This document shows positions 7,774 to 17,168 of a DNA stretch of 61,669 nucleotides, in pieces; within the stretch, counting starts at the first letter, position 1, and each line of letters starts with the position of its first letter. Location of the stretch: positions 27,859 through 89,527 of the forward strand of contig JAGYWI010000012.1 in the NCBI GenBank assembly GCA_018606805.1. Direction: 5' to 3'. The notes beneath the pieces are model-generated. The model did no database searches, had not been told where the DNA came from, and saw nothing but the letters and a program-made list of their open reading frames with translations. A program made the position numbers and the translations under genes. Source of the stretch: Candidatus Magnetomicrobium cryptolimnococcus (GTDB lineage Bacteria > Nitrospirota > Thermodesulfovibrionia > Thermodesulfovibrionales > Magnetobacteriaceae).

Positions 7774-10700
7774 TCCTTCACAAGTTATTGGGATAGTTTG
7801 TATTTATATGGGGATACTTTTTTATATAGCGGTTTTTGTTGAAAAAAAAGCAGCGCATGGTTTAAATATTGCCAGTAACCCCATAATTTATTCCTTATCT
7901 TTAGCCATCTACTGTACTGCGTGGACATTTTATGGTAGCGTTGGTAGTGCCGCAACAAAGGGTATGTTGTTTGTTACGGTTTACATAGGCCCTACGCTTA
8001 TGATTATATTTTGGTGGGTAACTCTTCGAAAGCTTGTACGCATAAAGATGCACTTTAGAATTACCAGTATAGCGGATTTTATCTCTGCAAGGTACAATAA
8101 GTCAAAAACCGTTGCTGCCATCGTTACTATATTTTTGCTTATCGGTATTGCGCCATATATAGCCCTTCAGTTAAAATCCATATTTTCTACCTTTGAGCTT
8201 ATCTCTGGTATTGACTCAAGTGCTGTTGTTTCTAATGCCTTTCCATCGCGCCTTGTTATTGTTTTATTATTAATTTTTTTCACTATACTTTTTGGTGTAA
8301 GACGAATAGACCCTACTGAAAGACATCAAGGGGTGGTTACTGCCGTAGCGGTAGAAAGTATTGTTAAATTAATAGCGTTTTTGGCTGTCGGTATTTACGT
8401 GGTTTATTTCCTATACAATGGCATTGGTGATATCTTTGAACAGGTAGGGTACAATCCTAATGTTAATGCTGTTTTACAGACAAATAAGCCTCCATATGTG
8501 TTATGGACGACGTACTTGATACTGTCAATGTCGGCTATCGTGTTTTTGCCAAGACAGTTTCATGTGTCAGTAATTGAAAATTTTAAGGAAAGGCATATTT
8601 TAACTGCTATGTGGTTATTTCCGGTTTATTTATTTTTGATAAACATATTTGTTTATCCTATAGCAATAGCTGGGCTTTTAAAGGGGTTACCGTCTAATGT
8701 AGCAGATACCTTTGTTTTGCGCTTGCCTCTTGGTGAAGGCAATATGTGGCTAGCGCTATTGGTTTTTATCGGTGGGTTTTCGGCAGCTACCAGTATGGTG
8801 ATTGTTTGTGCTATGGCGTTGGCTACGATGTTTACCAATCATCTGCTGGTGCCTTTTGCTGTTAGGGTGAAGGGGTTTGCTTTTTTGGGCAAATATCTGC
8901 TTTATTGTCGTTGGATAGTGGTGGCAGGTTGTATTTTATTTGCGTACTCACTTGCTGTGCATATAGGTAAGTCGCAGTTACTTGTAAGTATCGGGATGAT
9001 TTCCTTTGCTGCTGTATTTCAGTTAGTACCGTCTATAATAGGTGGCATATTCTGGTCAAGGGGCAATCGGCAAGGGGCTATCCTTGGCTTAACTGGCGGG
9101 TTTGTTGTATGGCTTTATACGCTATTGTTGCCGGCTATCATTAAATCCGGGTGGTTAGCTGATACAATTTTAACAGAGGGACCTTTGCCGCATATGAAAT
9201 TTCTAAGGCCAGAACATCTCTTTGGTATGGACGCGGTTGACCCGCTTGCTCATGGGGTTTTTTGGTCAATTACGGTTAATGTTATTTTATATGTTACAGG
9301 GGCTCTTTATTTTGAACAAAGTCAGGAGGAACAAGGTATTGCTGAAAAATTTATAAACATACTTCAAGAAAACACATCACTACAGATAGCGTCATCACAT
9401 GATGCCTCCATTAGTTTATCCGACAAGATTGGCTTTATAAGTAATATGCTTGAGCCGCTTTTTCACAGCAGTGTTGGCGCTATTGTTACCACTTGTCTTA
9501 AAAAACTGAAGTTGCACGGCAAAACCCATATATCTGTTATTGAGTTGATTGAGTTAGTTAATGAGATAGAAAAGATACTGGCAGGCACTATTGGAGCAGC
9601 TTCGGCTAAATTAGTTATTGATAGTAGCATGTTGATAGCGCCGGAGGAAAAAAAACAGTTATCAAATGTCTTTAGTGAGATTATTGCTAATTTAAAGCTA
9701 AGTCCGTCGGATTTAAAAAGGAAGATTGATTACTATAAAGAAAGAGAAAATCTGCTTACTAATCAGGCAAAAGAGCTTGAAGATATTGTCAACATGCGCA
9801 CAGTGGAGCTTACAAAATCAAATGAAGAGCTAAATACCGCACATAAGGAAACAGCCGCTATGCTTACACAATTGCAAGATGCCCACGATAAACTCAAGGA
9901 ATTAGATAAGATGAAGACAGATTTTTTGTCAACCGTTTCGCATGAACTGAGGACACCGCTTACGTCTGTCTTGGGGTTTGCAAAGATAGTTAAAAAACGG
10001 CTTGAAGATGTGGTATTTCCGGAAATATCGGTTGACAATAAAAAGGGGCTTAAGGCTAAAAAGCAGATAAGTGAAAACATTGATATTATAGTAACGGAAG
10101 GGCAAAGGCTCACTTCTTTGATAAATGATGTTTTGGATATAGCAAAGATGGAGTCCGGTAAGATTGAATGGAAGTACGTGTCTGTTTCCATTGCTGAGAT
10201 AATCGCTCACGCAGTAGCAGCGACCGCCTCGCTCTTTGCAGACAATAAAGATGTGCAACTGATTAATGATATTGAAGATGGGTTACCGGAAATTATGGGT
10301 GATAATGAAAAATTGATTCAAGTCTTAATCAACCTGATTTCTAATGCTGTTAAGTTTACAGATAAAGGCTTTATAACGTGTAGGGCTATGCGTAAGGGGT
10401 ATAATATACAAGTAAGTATATCAGATACCGGGCTGGGGATTAGTAGGGAAAACCATACAAAAGTGTTTGAAAAATTTAAGCAAGTAGGCGATACACTTAC
10501 AAATAAACCAAAGGGGACGGGGCTTGGGCTTCCCATTTGTAAACAGATAGTGGAACACCATGGTGGCAAGATTTGGCTTGAAAGTGAGCATGGTAAGGGC
10601 TCCACGTTTTATTTTACTTTGCCCTTTGTCGCCCAAAGTGCCGGAGCTAAGACCGTTCGTATGGATGCAAATACACTAGTTAGACGCCTAAAAGAACATG

Positions 10701-11350
10701 TATCGGTGTCTGTGCCCTCTGATGGTAGAAATAGCAAGAATGTTTTAATCGTAGATGATGATATACACATTAGGCGGCTTCTTAAGCAGCAGCTTATTGA
10801 GGGGGGATATAATGTGTGGGAGGCTGATAATGGGCTTGAGGCTATTAAAGAGGTTAAACGGCAAAGGCCTGACCTTATAGTGCTTGATGTTATGATGCCT
10901 GAGATGAATGGCTTTGACGTAGCTGCCGTTTTTAAAAACGACCCGATGACGATGACTATACCGATAGTGATTTTTTCTGTTGTGGAAGATAAAGATAGGG
11001 GGTATCGTCTTGGTGTTGACCGATACTTTACAAAGTCTGTAGATATGGAGGTGTTAGTTAGAGAGGTAGGGTTACTTTTGGCCCATGGCACAGACCATAA
11101 GAAGGTGATGGTGGTTGATGATAATATAGGCGACAATATTGGTTTGATTAGTATACTTGAAGAAAGGGGTTTTAATATTGTTGATAAATGTAATGGTGAA
11201 GAGTGTATAACACGGGCAAAGGTGTTAGTGCCTGATATGATTATTTTTAATGTGAAAAATAATAATTCAGAAACTATTGTAAATCAGTTGCGCTTTGAAA
11301 GGGGACTTGATAAAGTCACATTTATTTTATTAGACGGGGCTAAAATATGA
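7766..11350 (+). CDS. Hybrid sensor histidine kinase with sodium/solute symporter domain and two receiver domains
   Basis: 1194 residues. The N-terminal ~500 residues form a 12-13 helix sodium:solute symporter (SSS, PutP-like) domain, as in CbrA-type sensors. A coiled coil (residues ~650-720) leads to the HisKA domain with phospho-accepting His726 in SHELRTPL, then an HATPase domain with DTGLGIS and GTGLGLPICKQIV. A first receiver domain (VLIVDDDI, from about residue 990) has Asp1041 in LDVMMPEMNG. A second receiver-like domain (MVVDDNIGDN) at the C-terminus lacks the usual LDxxMP motif and is probably degenerate. It probably couples solute binding or transport to phosphorylation. It overlaps both neighbours (8 and 4 bp), so the operon is translationally coupled. 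Confidence 0.92.
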   Translation: MFNPSQVIGIVCIYMGILFYIAVFVEKKAAHGLNIASNPIIYSLSLAIYCTAWTFYGSVGSAATKGMLFVTVYIGPTLMIIFWWVTLRKLVRIKMHFRITSIADFISARYNKSKTVAAIVTIFLLIGIAPYIALQLKSIFSTFELISGIDSSAVVSNAFPSRLVIVLLLIFFTILFGVRRIDPTERHQGVVTAVAVESIVKLIAFLAVGIYVVYFLYNGIGDIFEQVGYNPNVNAVLQTNKPPYVLWTTYLILSMSAIVFLPRQFHVSVIENFKERHILTAMWLFPVYLFLINIFVYPIAIAGLLKGLPSNVADTFVLRLPLGEGNMWLALLVFIGGFSAATSMVIVCAMALATMFTNHLLVPFAVRVKGFAFLGKYLLYCRWIVVAGCILFAYSLAVHIGKSQLLVSIGMISFAAVFQLVPSIIGGIFWSRGNRQGAILGLTGGFVVWLYTLLLPAIIKSGWLADTILTEGPLPHMKFLRPEHLFGMDAVDPLAHGVFWSITVNVILYVTGALYFEQSQEEQGIAEKFINILQENTSLQIASSHDASISLSDKIGFISNMLEPLFHSSVGAIVTTCLKKLKLHGKTHISVIELIELVNEIEKILAGTIGAASAKLVIDSSMLIAPEEKKQLSNVFSEIIANLKLSPSDLKRKIDYYKERENLLTNQAKELEDIVNMRTVELTKSNEELNTAHKETAAMLTQLQDAHDKLKELDKMKTDFLSTVSHELRTPLTSVLGFAKIVKKRLEDVVFPEISVDNKKGLKAKKQISENIDIIVTEGQRLTSLINDVLDIAKMESGKIEWKYVSVSIAEIIAHAVAATASLFADNKDVQLINDIEDGLPEIMGDNEKLIQVLINLISNAVKFTDKGFITCRAMRKGYNIQVSISDTGLGISRENHTKVFEKFKQVGDTLTNKPKGTGLGLPICKQIVEHHGGKIWLESEHGKGSTFYFTLPFVAQSAGAKTVRMDANTLVRRLKEHVSVSVPSDGRNSKNVLIVDDDIHIRRLLKQQLIEGGYNVWEADNGLEAIKEVKRQRPDLIVLDVMMPEMNGFDVAAVFKNDPMTMTIPIVIFSVVEDKDRGYRLGVDRYFTKSVDMEVLVREVGLLLAHGTDHKKVMVVDDNIGDNIGLISILEERGFNIVDKCNGEECITRAKVLVPDMIIFNVKNNNSETIVNQLRFERGLDKVTFILLDGAKI

Positions 11351-12765
11351 CGGAAAAATCTACTGATAAAAAAGACAGGGTAACGCTTAAAAAACTGTTT
11401 TCACGCAAGGACATTCATCAGGTGGTCTCTGGGCTTATAAACACTATAGGGTTATCTGGCTATGTGCAGGATTTGGATGGCAATGTCTTGATTGGCAATA
11501 GTGTTGGTGATAGAGAGGCTTTTAGGCAAGAAATTAAAAATGAAGATAGAGTTATAGGGTACGTCGTAGGGGAAGCTAAGGTATCGCTTTTGGCTAATTT
11601 AATAGCATTTTTAGTAGATAGGGAAATTGAAAGAAGGGCATTAGCTGATGAAACGCTTGATAAGTTTAGAAAGATTTCACTGCTTTATGAAATTTCCCAA
11701 ACAATAGCCTCTGGTGTGGATTTGGAAAAAACAGGTACTTCTATACTGCGCATAGCAAGGAAACTTATTACGTGCACATCTGGCTCCCTAATGCTTGTCA
11801 ATGAAAATACCGGTATACTTGAAATAGTGGCGGCTTTTGGTAAAAATTATGAACCAAAATTAGTAATAAGGACTAATGAAGGTATTGCTGGCAATGTGCT
11901 TGTAAGTGGCAAGGTTGAACTAATAAATGATGTCAAAAAGGATAATCGTTTTATAACCGGTGTTAATGACATAAGCTCTTTACTGTGTGCACCGCTTAAG
12001 ACAAAGGAAAAGGCCATCGGCGTTTTTAATATGAGTAGTGATAGGCATGTTGATTACACGTCTGAGGATATGAAGATACTAACTATTATTGCAAGTCAAG
12101 CGGCTATGGCTATTGAAAATATCATTTGGCACAAACAAAGCAATATCCAGCACTACGTATCCCCTGCGATAATTAAAGCCATGTCGGAAACAAAGGAGAA
12201 GATACCGCTTAAGCCTGTAAAGGAACACGTTGCCATTTTATTTGCCGATATACGGAATTTCTCCTCCATATGCGAAGAGCTACCGGCCGAGGATGTGGTT
12301 AATTACCTTAATGAATTTTTTAAGGAAATGGTTGAAATAGTCTTTCGCTATGGCGGTGTTGTTAATAAATTTGTTGGCGATATGATAGTATCTATATTTG
12401 GAGCACCTGTTAAATATCCGGATAACGAAAAACGCGCTATAGAGTGTGCTATAAAAATGCAGGAACGTCTTAAAAATATCACTAATGCCTATATAAAGGA
12501 TAGATTTAGTGTTGGTATTGGGGTTAGTAGCGGAGCTGTCATTGTTGGCAACATTGGCTCACCCTTACACATGGACTACACGGCTATTGGCGATGAGGTA
12601 AACGTTGCAGATAGGCTACAGTCTATTGCAAAGGGAGGGCAGGTGCTTGTTACTAGAAATGTGTATGAGGCAACCGCTCATATCTTTGAGTTTAAAGGGC
12701 ATATTACTATATATGTGAAAGGTAAAAAGAAACCGGTAGAGGTTTTTGAGGTAATATATGAGTAA
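11347..12765 (+). CDS. GAF domain-adenylate cyclase (class III)
   Basis: 472 residues. An N-terminal segment (1-100) is followed by a coiled coil, a GAF sensor domain (about 110-265) and a class III cyclase catalytic domain (about 290-472). Metal-binding aspartates are Asp301 (FADIRNF) and Asp345 (GDMIVSIFG); Lys341 (NKFVGD) and Thr in DYTAIGDEVN fit ATP rather than GTP as substrate, and the Asn/Arg of VNVADRLQ are the transition-state residues. The enzyme should therefore be active and make cAMP from ATP in the cytoplasm. The start overlaps the kinase stop (ATGA). Confidence 0.92.
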   Translation: MTEKSTDKKDRVTLKKLFSRKDIHQVVSGLINTIGLSGYVQDLDGNVLIGNSVGDREAFRQEIKNEDRVIGYVVGEAKVSLLANLIAFLVDREIERRALADETLDKFRKISLLYEISQTIASGVDLEKTGTSILRIARKLITCTSGSLMLVNENTGILEIVAAFGKNYEPKLVIRTNEGIAGNVLVSGKVELINDVKKDNRFITGVNDISSLLCAPLKTKEKAIGVFNMSSDRHVDYTSEDMKILTIIASQAAMAIENIIWHKQSNIQHYVSPAIIKAMSETKEKIPLKPVKEHVAILFADIRNFSSICEELPAEDVVNYLNEFFKEMVEIVFRYGGVVNKFVGDMIVSIFGAPVKYPDNEKRAIECAIKMQERLKNITNAYIKDRFSVGIGVSSGAVIVGNIGSPLHMDYTAIGDEVNVADRLQSIAKGGQVLVTRNVYEATAHIFEFKGHITIYVKGKKKPVEVFEVIYE

Positions 12766-12787
12766 GGAGGAAGGGGAGGGTAAAAAT

Positions 12788-13321
12788 ATGTCAAAAATAC
12801 TGATAGTTGATGATGAGCCTCATATACGGTTATTATTGGAGCAAACGTTAGAAGAGCTTGAACACGATGGGGTTGAAATCCTTGTATCCGATAACGGCAG
12901 TGAGGCATTAGAGATAATTAAACAAGAAAGACCCGATATTGTGTATCTTGATATAATGATGCCGGAAATGAACGGCTATGATGTGTGCCACGCTGTAAAG
13001 AAGGAGCTAAGGATTAATGGCGTGTACATTGCTATGCTAACTGCTAAAGGGCAAAAATTTGATAAAAATAAGGGATTTGCCTGTGGCGCTGATGATTATA
13101 TTACAAAACCATTTGACCCTGATGATATAATAAGGAAAACGGAGGAGGTTCTTGCAAATAAAATACAAAATAGTGTATCTTCTGAAAATACAATAACTGT
13201 GCAAGAGCCCTTTAATGGCAACATTGCAGATATGATGCAAAAATTGAAACCGGAGTTTCAGGAAACCGTAAGACTGTTCATTGAGTTTTTACACCAAAGG
13301 CAAACCAAAGAGGACGTGTAA
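12788..13321 (+). CDS. Response regulator, receiver domain with short C-terminal extension
   Basis: 177 residues from ATG 12788, which follows a purine-rich ribosome site (GGAAGGGGAGGG). An in-frame ATG at 12758 would add ten residues but overlaps the cyclase. The receiver domain begins KILIVDDEPHIRLLL, with the phosphoacceptor Asp in YLDIMMPEMNG and Lys in ITKPFDPDD. After residue ~125 comes a helical tail without a DNA-binding or output motif. It likely acts as a phosphorylation partner or sink for the hybrid kinase upstream. Confidence 0.88.
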   Translation: MSKILIVDDEPHIRLLLEQTLEELEHDGVEILVSDNGSEALEIIKQERPDIVYLDIMMPEMNGYDVCHAVKKELRINGVYIAMLTAKGQKFDKNKGFACGADDYITKPFDPDDIIRKTEEVLANKIQNSVSSENTITVQEPFNGNIADMMQKLKPEFQETVRLFIEFLHQRQTKEDV

Positions 13322-13349
13322 AGACAAATCAATTGTTAAGGAGAAAACT

Positions 13350-13742
13350 ATGGCAAAGATACTAATTGCTGACGATGAACCTCATATAAGGTTATTGCTT
13401 CAACAAACACTTGAGGAGTTTGAAGAAAAAGGGGTCGTATTGCTTACTGCTAAAAATGGAGTAGAAGCCCTTGAGACTATTAAAGCTGAGCAGCCAGATA
13501 TTGTATTTCTTGATATAATGATGCCGGAGATGAATGGTCTTGACGTGTGCAATAAAGTGAAAAATGAGTTAAACCTGCAAGACGTGTATATAATAATGTT
13601 GACAGCAAGGGGTCAGGAGGATGATATGCAACAGGCTAAGGCCGTCGGCGCTGATATATATATAATGAAGCCATTTTCATATGAAGATATTGTGGAGAAG
13701 ACATCAATGGTATTAAAAAGTAAGCTTGACAACCTTTGGTAA
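13350..13742 (+). CDS. Single-domain response regulator (CheY-like)
   Basis: 130 residues from ATG 13350, preceded by AAGGAGAAAACT. It is a bare receiver domain: ILIADDEPHIRLLL, FLDIMMPEMNG phosphoacceptor loop, and IMKPFSYED. It is clearly a paralogue of the preceding regulator (same HIRLLLxQTLEE stretch), so the pair arose by duplication. It is the last gene of the operon. Confidence 0.9.
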   Translation: MAKILIADDEPHIRLLLQQTLEEFEEKGVVLLTAKNGVEALETIKAEQPDIVFLDIMMPEMNGLDVCNKVKNELNLQDVYIIMLTARGQEDDMQQAKAVGADIYIMKPFSYEDIVEKTSMVLKSKLDNLW

Positions 13743-14017
13743 TAAAGAAAAAGGATAAAGAGCAAGAGATTTGCGGGGGAAAACCATTTTCGAGAAAAAG
13801 GGGAGCGAAGGCGCACCCCCAACCCCCCGCACCCAGGGAGGTGTGCCTACACGTCTATTATTTCGCCTAAGAGAAGATATGTTTAAACTCATTTCTCTCT
13901 AAGAAAAGATATTCCCTTTTCATATTTTTTTAATATATTAATTTAGTAGTAGAGGATGTTAAAATATTAATAACTCGCAAGAGTTATTAAAGTATTGTTA
14001 ATAAGTTTATAATGATA
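13743..14017. other. Intergenic region with dispersed GC-rich repeat fragment
   Basis: The stretch 13770-13850 (GCGGGGGAAAACC, then GGCGCACCCCC and GGTGTGCCTACAC) is a degenerate copy of the palindromic-repeat element seen at 6645, 45900 and 60601. The rest is AT-rich, with no gene visible, up to the IS end at 14018. Confidence 0.45.
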
Positions 14018-15752
14018 TATCCGACATTCCGCACCCCCTTCTTATAAGTCATGAATAAAATACTTTATAATTTTCACCTAGTATATCTAATATTAGAAGA
14101 TGATATTGATTGATATTAATGACGAGTTCCTACACCCCTTACAATTAATAAATGAATTCCAAAAAAACTGTGGAATATCCATCTGGCTGTTGGATTATCA
14201 ATAGATTTTCCTTTTTGATTAGGGAAAGTTGCCTTTCGTTTTTTAAGTTCTTGTCTAATCTTATATTCTAAAGCTGCATATACTAAAAGACAGATAGTCA
14301 TTATCATCAGCAATGCTGTAATTCTTTTTGGGGATTTAAGATATAGAGAGGACGCTAAAAAGTCTGGCGATTTTAAAAATCTAAAGCCACTTTCTATACA
14401 ATTTTGATTCTTATATTCTTTAAACAGTTCTAAATCTGAAAGCTTTTTTTCATCTAATTCATTACTTGCAAGTATAAAATAACCCTTTTGTTGAATTTTA
14501 TATTGATATATACTTAGACTGCTCACTATTGCCTCTTCTATATTATAGGTTATTTTGTTTGCAACTGTATCTTTTTTGGGCTTGCCACGTTTGCCGTAGT
14601 GTTTCGTTTCTATTATAGACATTTGTTGAACTGTTGTAAATTTTAATCTCTCTTGAAACTCTTCCCATATTTTTAACGCATCTGCCTCACAGGCAAACTT
14701 TTTTGTACATAGTTTCTTAAAAGCTTTAGCTTCCTTTTCACCTTCCTTTAAAAACTTCTTATTCATGCTTTTCTTTCCTCTTTGTTTAGCTTGTTCTGAA
14801 TGTATAAGCAACCATCTTTGGGTAATTCCACCATAATTAGATTTTACACTTCTATATTTATAATATTCATCAATAGAAATCATTGACTCAATATCATTAT
14901 CTTCAATTAATTTCTTACTCTCTTTTATCATCTCTGGTACTATACTAATCCATTTTATATCATTCATACTGTTTAAATTTTCTTCTGTATACATTGCACT
15001 ATCAGCAACTATGTATTGTACATCATAATTGTTTTTGAGCTGTTCAATATTCTCTTTTATTAGTTGTCTAAAATCATTTTTATCACTACTATTGCCATTT
15101 AATGGTTTCATTAATATTGGAATCCTCGCTCTATTTTCAACGATCATATCTAATACGACCTGGTTTAATTCAGGACGATGATCTCGGCTATAACCTTTTG
15201 TTATATGTATAACACCCTCTTCTGCTTCATCTTCACTATTATATTTACCATCTACATGAAGACTAGTACTATCTACGTGAGCAAATTTTACTTCTAATCC
15301 TAATTTTTTAGCTGAATTTGATGCAATTTTAGAGAAAAGCTCTGTAACATTATAGTCATATATAGCATCTAAAGCTCTACCAAGTGTATCATCATTTAAG
15401 TGTTGATATTCAACATTTTTGCCTATTAATCTTTCAACTGGTTTATTCTTAAAAAAAGATGGTATTAGATATAGTTGTTTGTTCACAAATCCTAAACCGT
15501 TTAATACCATACTTTTCACAGCTTGCCCAATTGAAACTTTCCGATTCTCAAAATCCTGATTAATAGATTTATCTATAATTTCCCCGATTTCCATCTCATT
15601 ATACATTCCTGCCACTAATCCTAAATGATCTATTACTTTAGTTTCATATTTATTTGACATTTTTTACCCTTCTTTAGTCTTTTTAGTTTTTTTTTAACAT
15701 ATTTACTGGTTAAAATTCAAATCTTTCTATTAGGGGTGCGGAATGTCGGATA
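14018..15752 (-). mobile_element. Complete IS1634-type insertion sequence
   Basis: Perfect 20-bp terminal inverted repeats bound the element: TATCCGACATTCCGCACCCC at 14018-14037 and its exact complement at 15733-15752. Inside is one intact transposase gene. The flanking bases do not form an obvious target-site duplication, which suggests that one side was rearranged after insertion. The right end abuts an IS3-family transposase remnant. Confidence 0.92.
14116..15660 (-). CDS. Transposase, IS1634 family (DUF4277/DDE type)
   Basis: 514 residues, intact. The N-terminus (YETKVIDHLGLVAGMYNE) is typical of the DUF4277 region of IS1634 transposases of the IS4 superfamily. Catalytic-type segments include HVDSTSLHVDGKY and YIVADSAMY (aspartates of the DDE triad) and a C-terminal region IESGFRFLKSP that should hold the glutamate of the YREK-like signature. 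Flanked by 20-bp terminal repeats, so the element is potentially mobile. Confidence 0.93.
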   Translation of the reverse strand: MSNKYETKVIDHLGLVAGMYNEMEIGEIIDKSINQDFENRKVSIGQAVKSMVLNGLGFVNKQLYLIPSFFKNKPVERLIGKNVEYQHLNDDTLGRALDAIYDYNVTELFSKIASNSAKKLGLEVKFAHVDSTSLHVDGKYNSEDEAEEGVIHITKGYSRDHRPELNQVVLDMIVENRARIPILMKPLNGNSSDKNDFRQLIKENIEQLKNNYDVQYIVADSAMYTEENLNSMNDIKWISIVPEMIKESKKLIEDNDIESMISIDEYYKYRSVKSNYGGITQRWLLIHSEQAKQRGKKSMNKKFLKEGEKEAKAFKKLCTKKFACEADALKIWEEFQERLKFTTVQQMSIIETKHYGKRGKPKKDTVANKITYNIEEAIVSSLSIYQYKIQQKGYFILASNELDEKKLSDLELFKEYKNQNCIESGFRFLKSPDFLASSLYLKSPKRITALLMIMTICLLVYAALEYKIRQELKKRKATFPNQKGKSIDNPTARWIFHSFFGIHLLIVRGVGTRH

Positions 15753-15755
15753 AAA

Positions 15756-15944
15756 GATTACCAGAGCGTCAAAGAGGCCAGAAATGGCATTAGTAACTAT
15801 GTGGAATTATATAACAACAAAAGACATCACCAGGCTCTTGGATACAAGAAACCAATAGATGTATATTTGAACGGCTTTAACTAAAAAAATGATAAAGGAG
15901 GAGTAACAAAAAGATATTAAAAATTGTCTTGACAAAGGGGTCCA
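15756..15944 (+). pseudogene. IS3-family transposase remnant and right end
   Basis: In the frame starting at 15756, 42 residues read DYQSVKEARNGI then LYNNKRHHQALGYKKP and stop at 15884. This is the C-terminus of an IS3-type OrfB integrase (YN..R.H..LG..P). The remaining N-terminal part is missing: the IS1634 end lies 3 bp upstream. The sequence ending TTGACAAAGGGGTCCA at about 15944 is probably the IS3 right terminal repeat, placed just inside the TIR-domain gene. Confidence 0.75.
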
Positions 15945-16228
15945 CCATAAATTTGATTACGTACCCATGCTGCACCAAGTTCAAAAATTACCCACCTTGA
16001 ATTTATACTATTATTAGTTATCAAGGCAATAGTAACACTACTTTGAGAAAGTATCTTTCTTAATTGTTCTCTTATTGGAGCGCCAACCTCTAAAGTATAT
16101 CCAGGTACAGAAGTACATTTAAGCTCATTATTAGTTATCTCTAAAGAACATCTAATAAACCCAACCAATTCTTTAACTATTTCGCCATCATCATGACAAT
16201 GACTAATAAACATCCTTACTCCTGGCAT
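15917..16228 (-). pseudogene. TIR-domain protein, truncated by an IS3 end
   Basis: 103 residues from ATG 16228 (GGAGG ribosome site). The sequence starts MFISHCHDDGEIV, the usual TIR opening, and includes SRWVIFELGAAW, whose Glu83 is the catalytic glutamate of NAD-cleaving TIR domains. The last eight residues (GPLCQDNF) are encoded by what appears to be the IS3 terminal repeat, so the native C-terminus and any further domain are lost. It lies 22 bases downstream of the CRISPR array on the array's predicted transcript strand. TIR proteins commonly act in anti-phage defence by degrading NAD. Function here is doubtful because of the truncation. Confidence 0.75.
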
Positions 16229-16250
16229 GGTTTCCTCCTGTTTATATTTA

Positions 16251-17011
16251 GTTTCAATTCCTCATAGGTAGGCTAAAAACTCGTATAGACCTCCCCTACG
16301 ATGTTATAGCATTAGCAGGTTTCAATTCCTCATAGGTAGGCTAAAAACTTATACAATGTGCCGTGCATTAGGCATTCCAACTATGTTTCAATTCCTCATA
16401 GGTAGGCTAAAAACTAGTTGATATGGAATGCTTTAGGAGGGGCAAGAATGTGTTTCAATTCCTCATAGGTAGGCTAAAAACTAACATTAAAAGAATTAAG
16501 GAGCATTGTCAGTGATGGTTTCAATTCCTCATAGGTAGGCTAAAAACGAGATGAAGGAACTACTCAAAAAAATCGTCAACTTAAGTTTCAATTCCTCATA
16601 GGTAGGCTAAAAACTTTGTCGCCTGGGAGAATTTCGAGCCAGCCGGTGATAGTTTCAATTCCTCATAGGTAGGCTAAAAACGGTAAGGGCTATGCTACAA
16701 GTATCTATCCTGAGTAGTTTCAATTCCTCATAGGTAGGCTAAAAACGGAGTCCCCAGTTACTACCGCTACACTATAGCCCGAGTTTCAATTCCTCATAGG
16801 TAGGCTAAAAACCAGAGGGTACTGTTGTCAAGTGTTTTCCTGTACAAAAGTTTCAATTCCTCATAGGTAGGCTAAAAACGTAGTTATAATGATGCAATAC
16901 ATTGTGTAAAAGAAGGTTTCAATTCCTCATAGGTAGGCTAAAAACACACGATACGTGAGCCTGTATACTCGCTGATGCGATGTTTCAATTCCTCATAGGT
17001 AGGCTAAAAAC
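16251..17011 (-). CRISPR. CRISPR array, 12 repeats of 30 bp, 11 spacers, no cas genes nearby
   Basis: Twelve identical 30-bp repeats (starting GTTTCAATTCCTCATAGG and ending GGCTAAAAAC on the plus strand) begin at 16251, 16319, 16385, 16452, 16518, 16585, 16652, 16717, 16783, 16850, 16916 and 16982. Spacers are 35-38 bp and all different. Read on the minus strand the repeat ends in ATTGAAAC, the usual 3' end (crRNA 5' handle) of type I-B and type III repeats, so transcription should run from 17011 to 16251. No cas gene occurs in this window. The lack of repeat decay at either end points to recent activity or a machinery in trans. Confidence 0.97.
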
Positions 17012-17068
17012 TCATTTATGCCTTATAAAATAACACTTTTTATCAAAGAGCGTTTAACTACTGAAACT

Positions 17069-17097
17069 ATTATAAACTACAATCAATTGATTTGCAA
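17069..17097 (-). promoter_or_regulatory. Predicted CRISPR leader promoter
   Basis: On the minus strand a -35 TTGCAA (17092-17097), a 17-bp spacer and a perfect -10 TATAAT (17069-17074) point into the array, whose first repeat starts about 55 bases downstream at 17011. The AT-rich stretch 17012-17168 is therefore the probable leader and the newest spacers should be at its side. Confidence 0.7.
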
Positions 17098-17168
17098 GAA
17101 AAATTTTTGCGTCGGTCTCCCGTGTTTTTTACGCTATTGGAGGGCGACGAGTTGTAAAATGTTGTTCC

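Noticed and set aside
14011..15760. Target-site duplication of IS1634
   Set aside because: The bases just outside the terminal repeats (AATGATA on the left, AAAGATT on the right) do not match well enough for a duplication.
16281..16318. CRISPR spacer next to the first repeat resembling the MITE core (shared CCCCTACGATGT)
   Set aside because: A 12-base match is expected by chance when about 300 spacer 12-mers are compared with both strands of 61 kb (about two hits). It is not evidence for self-targeting.
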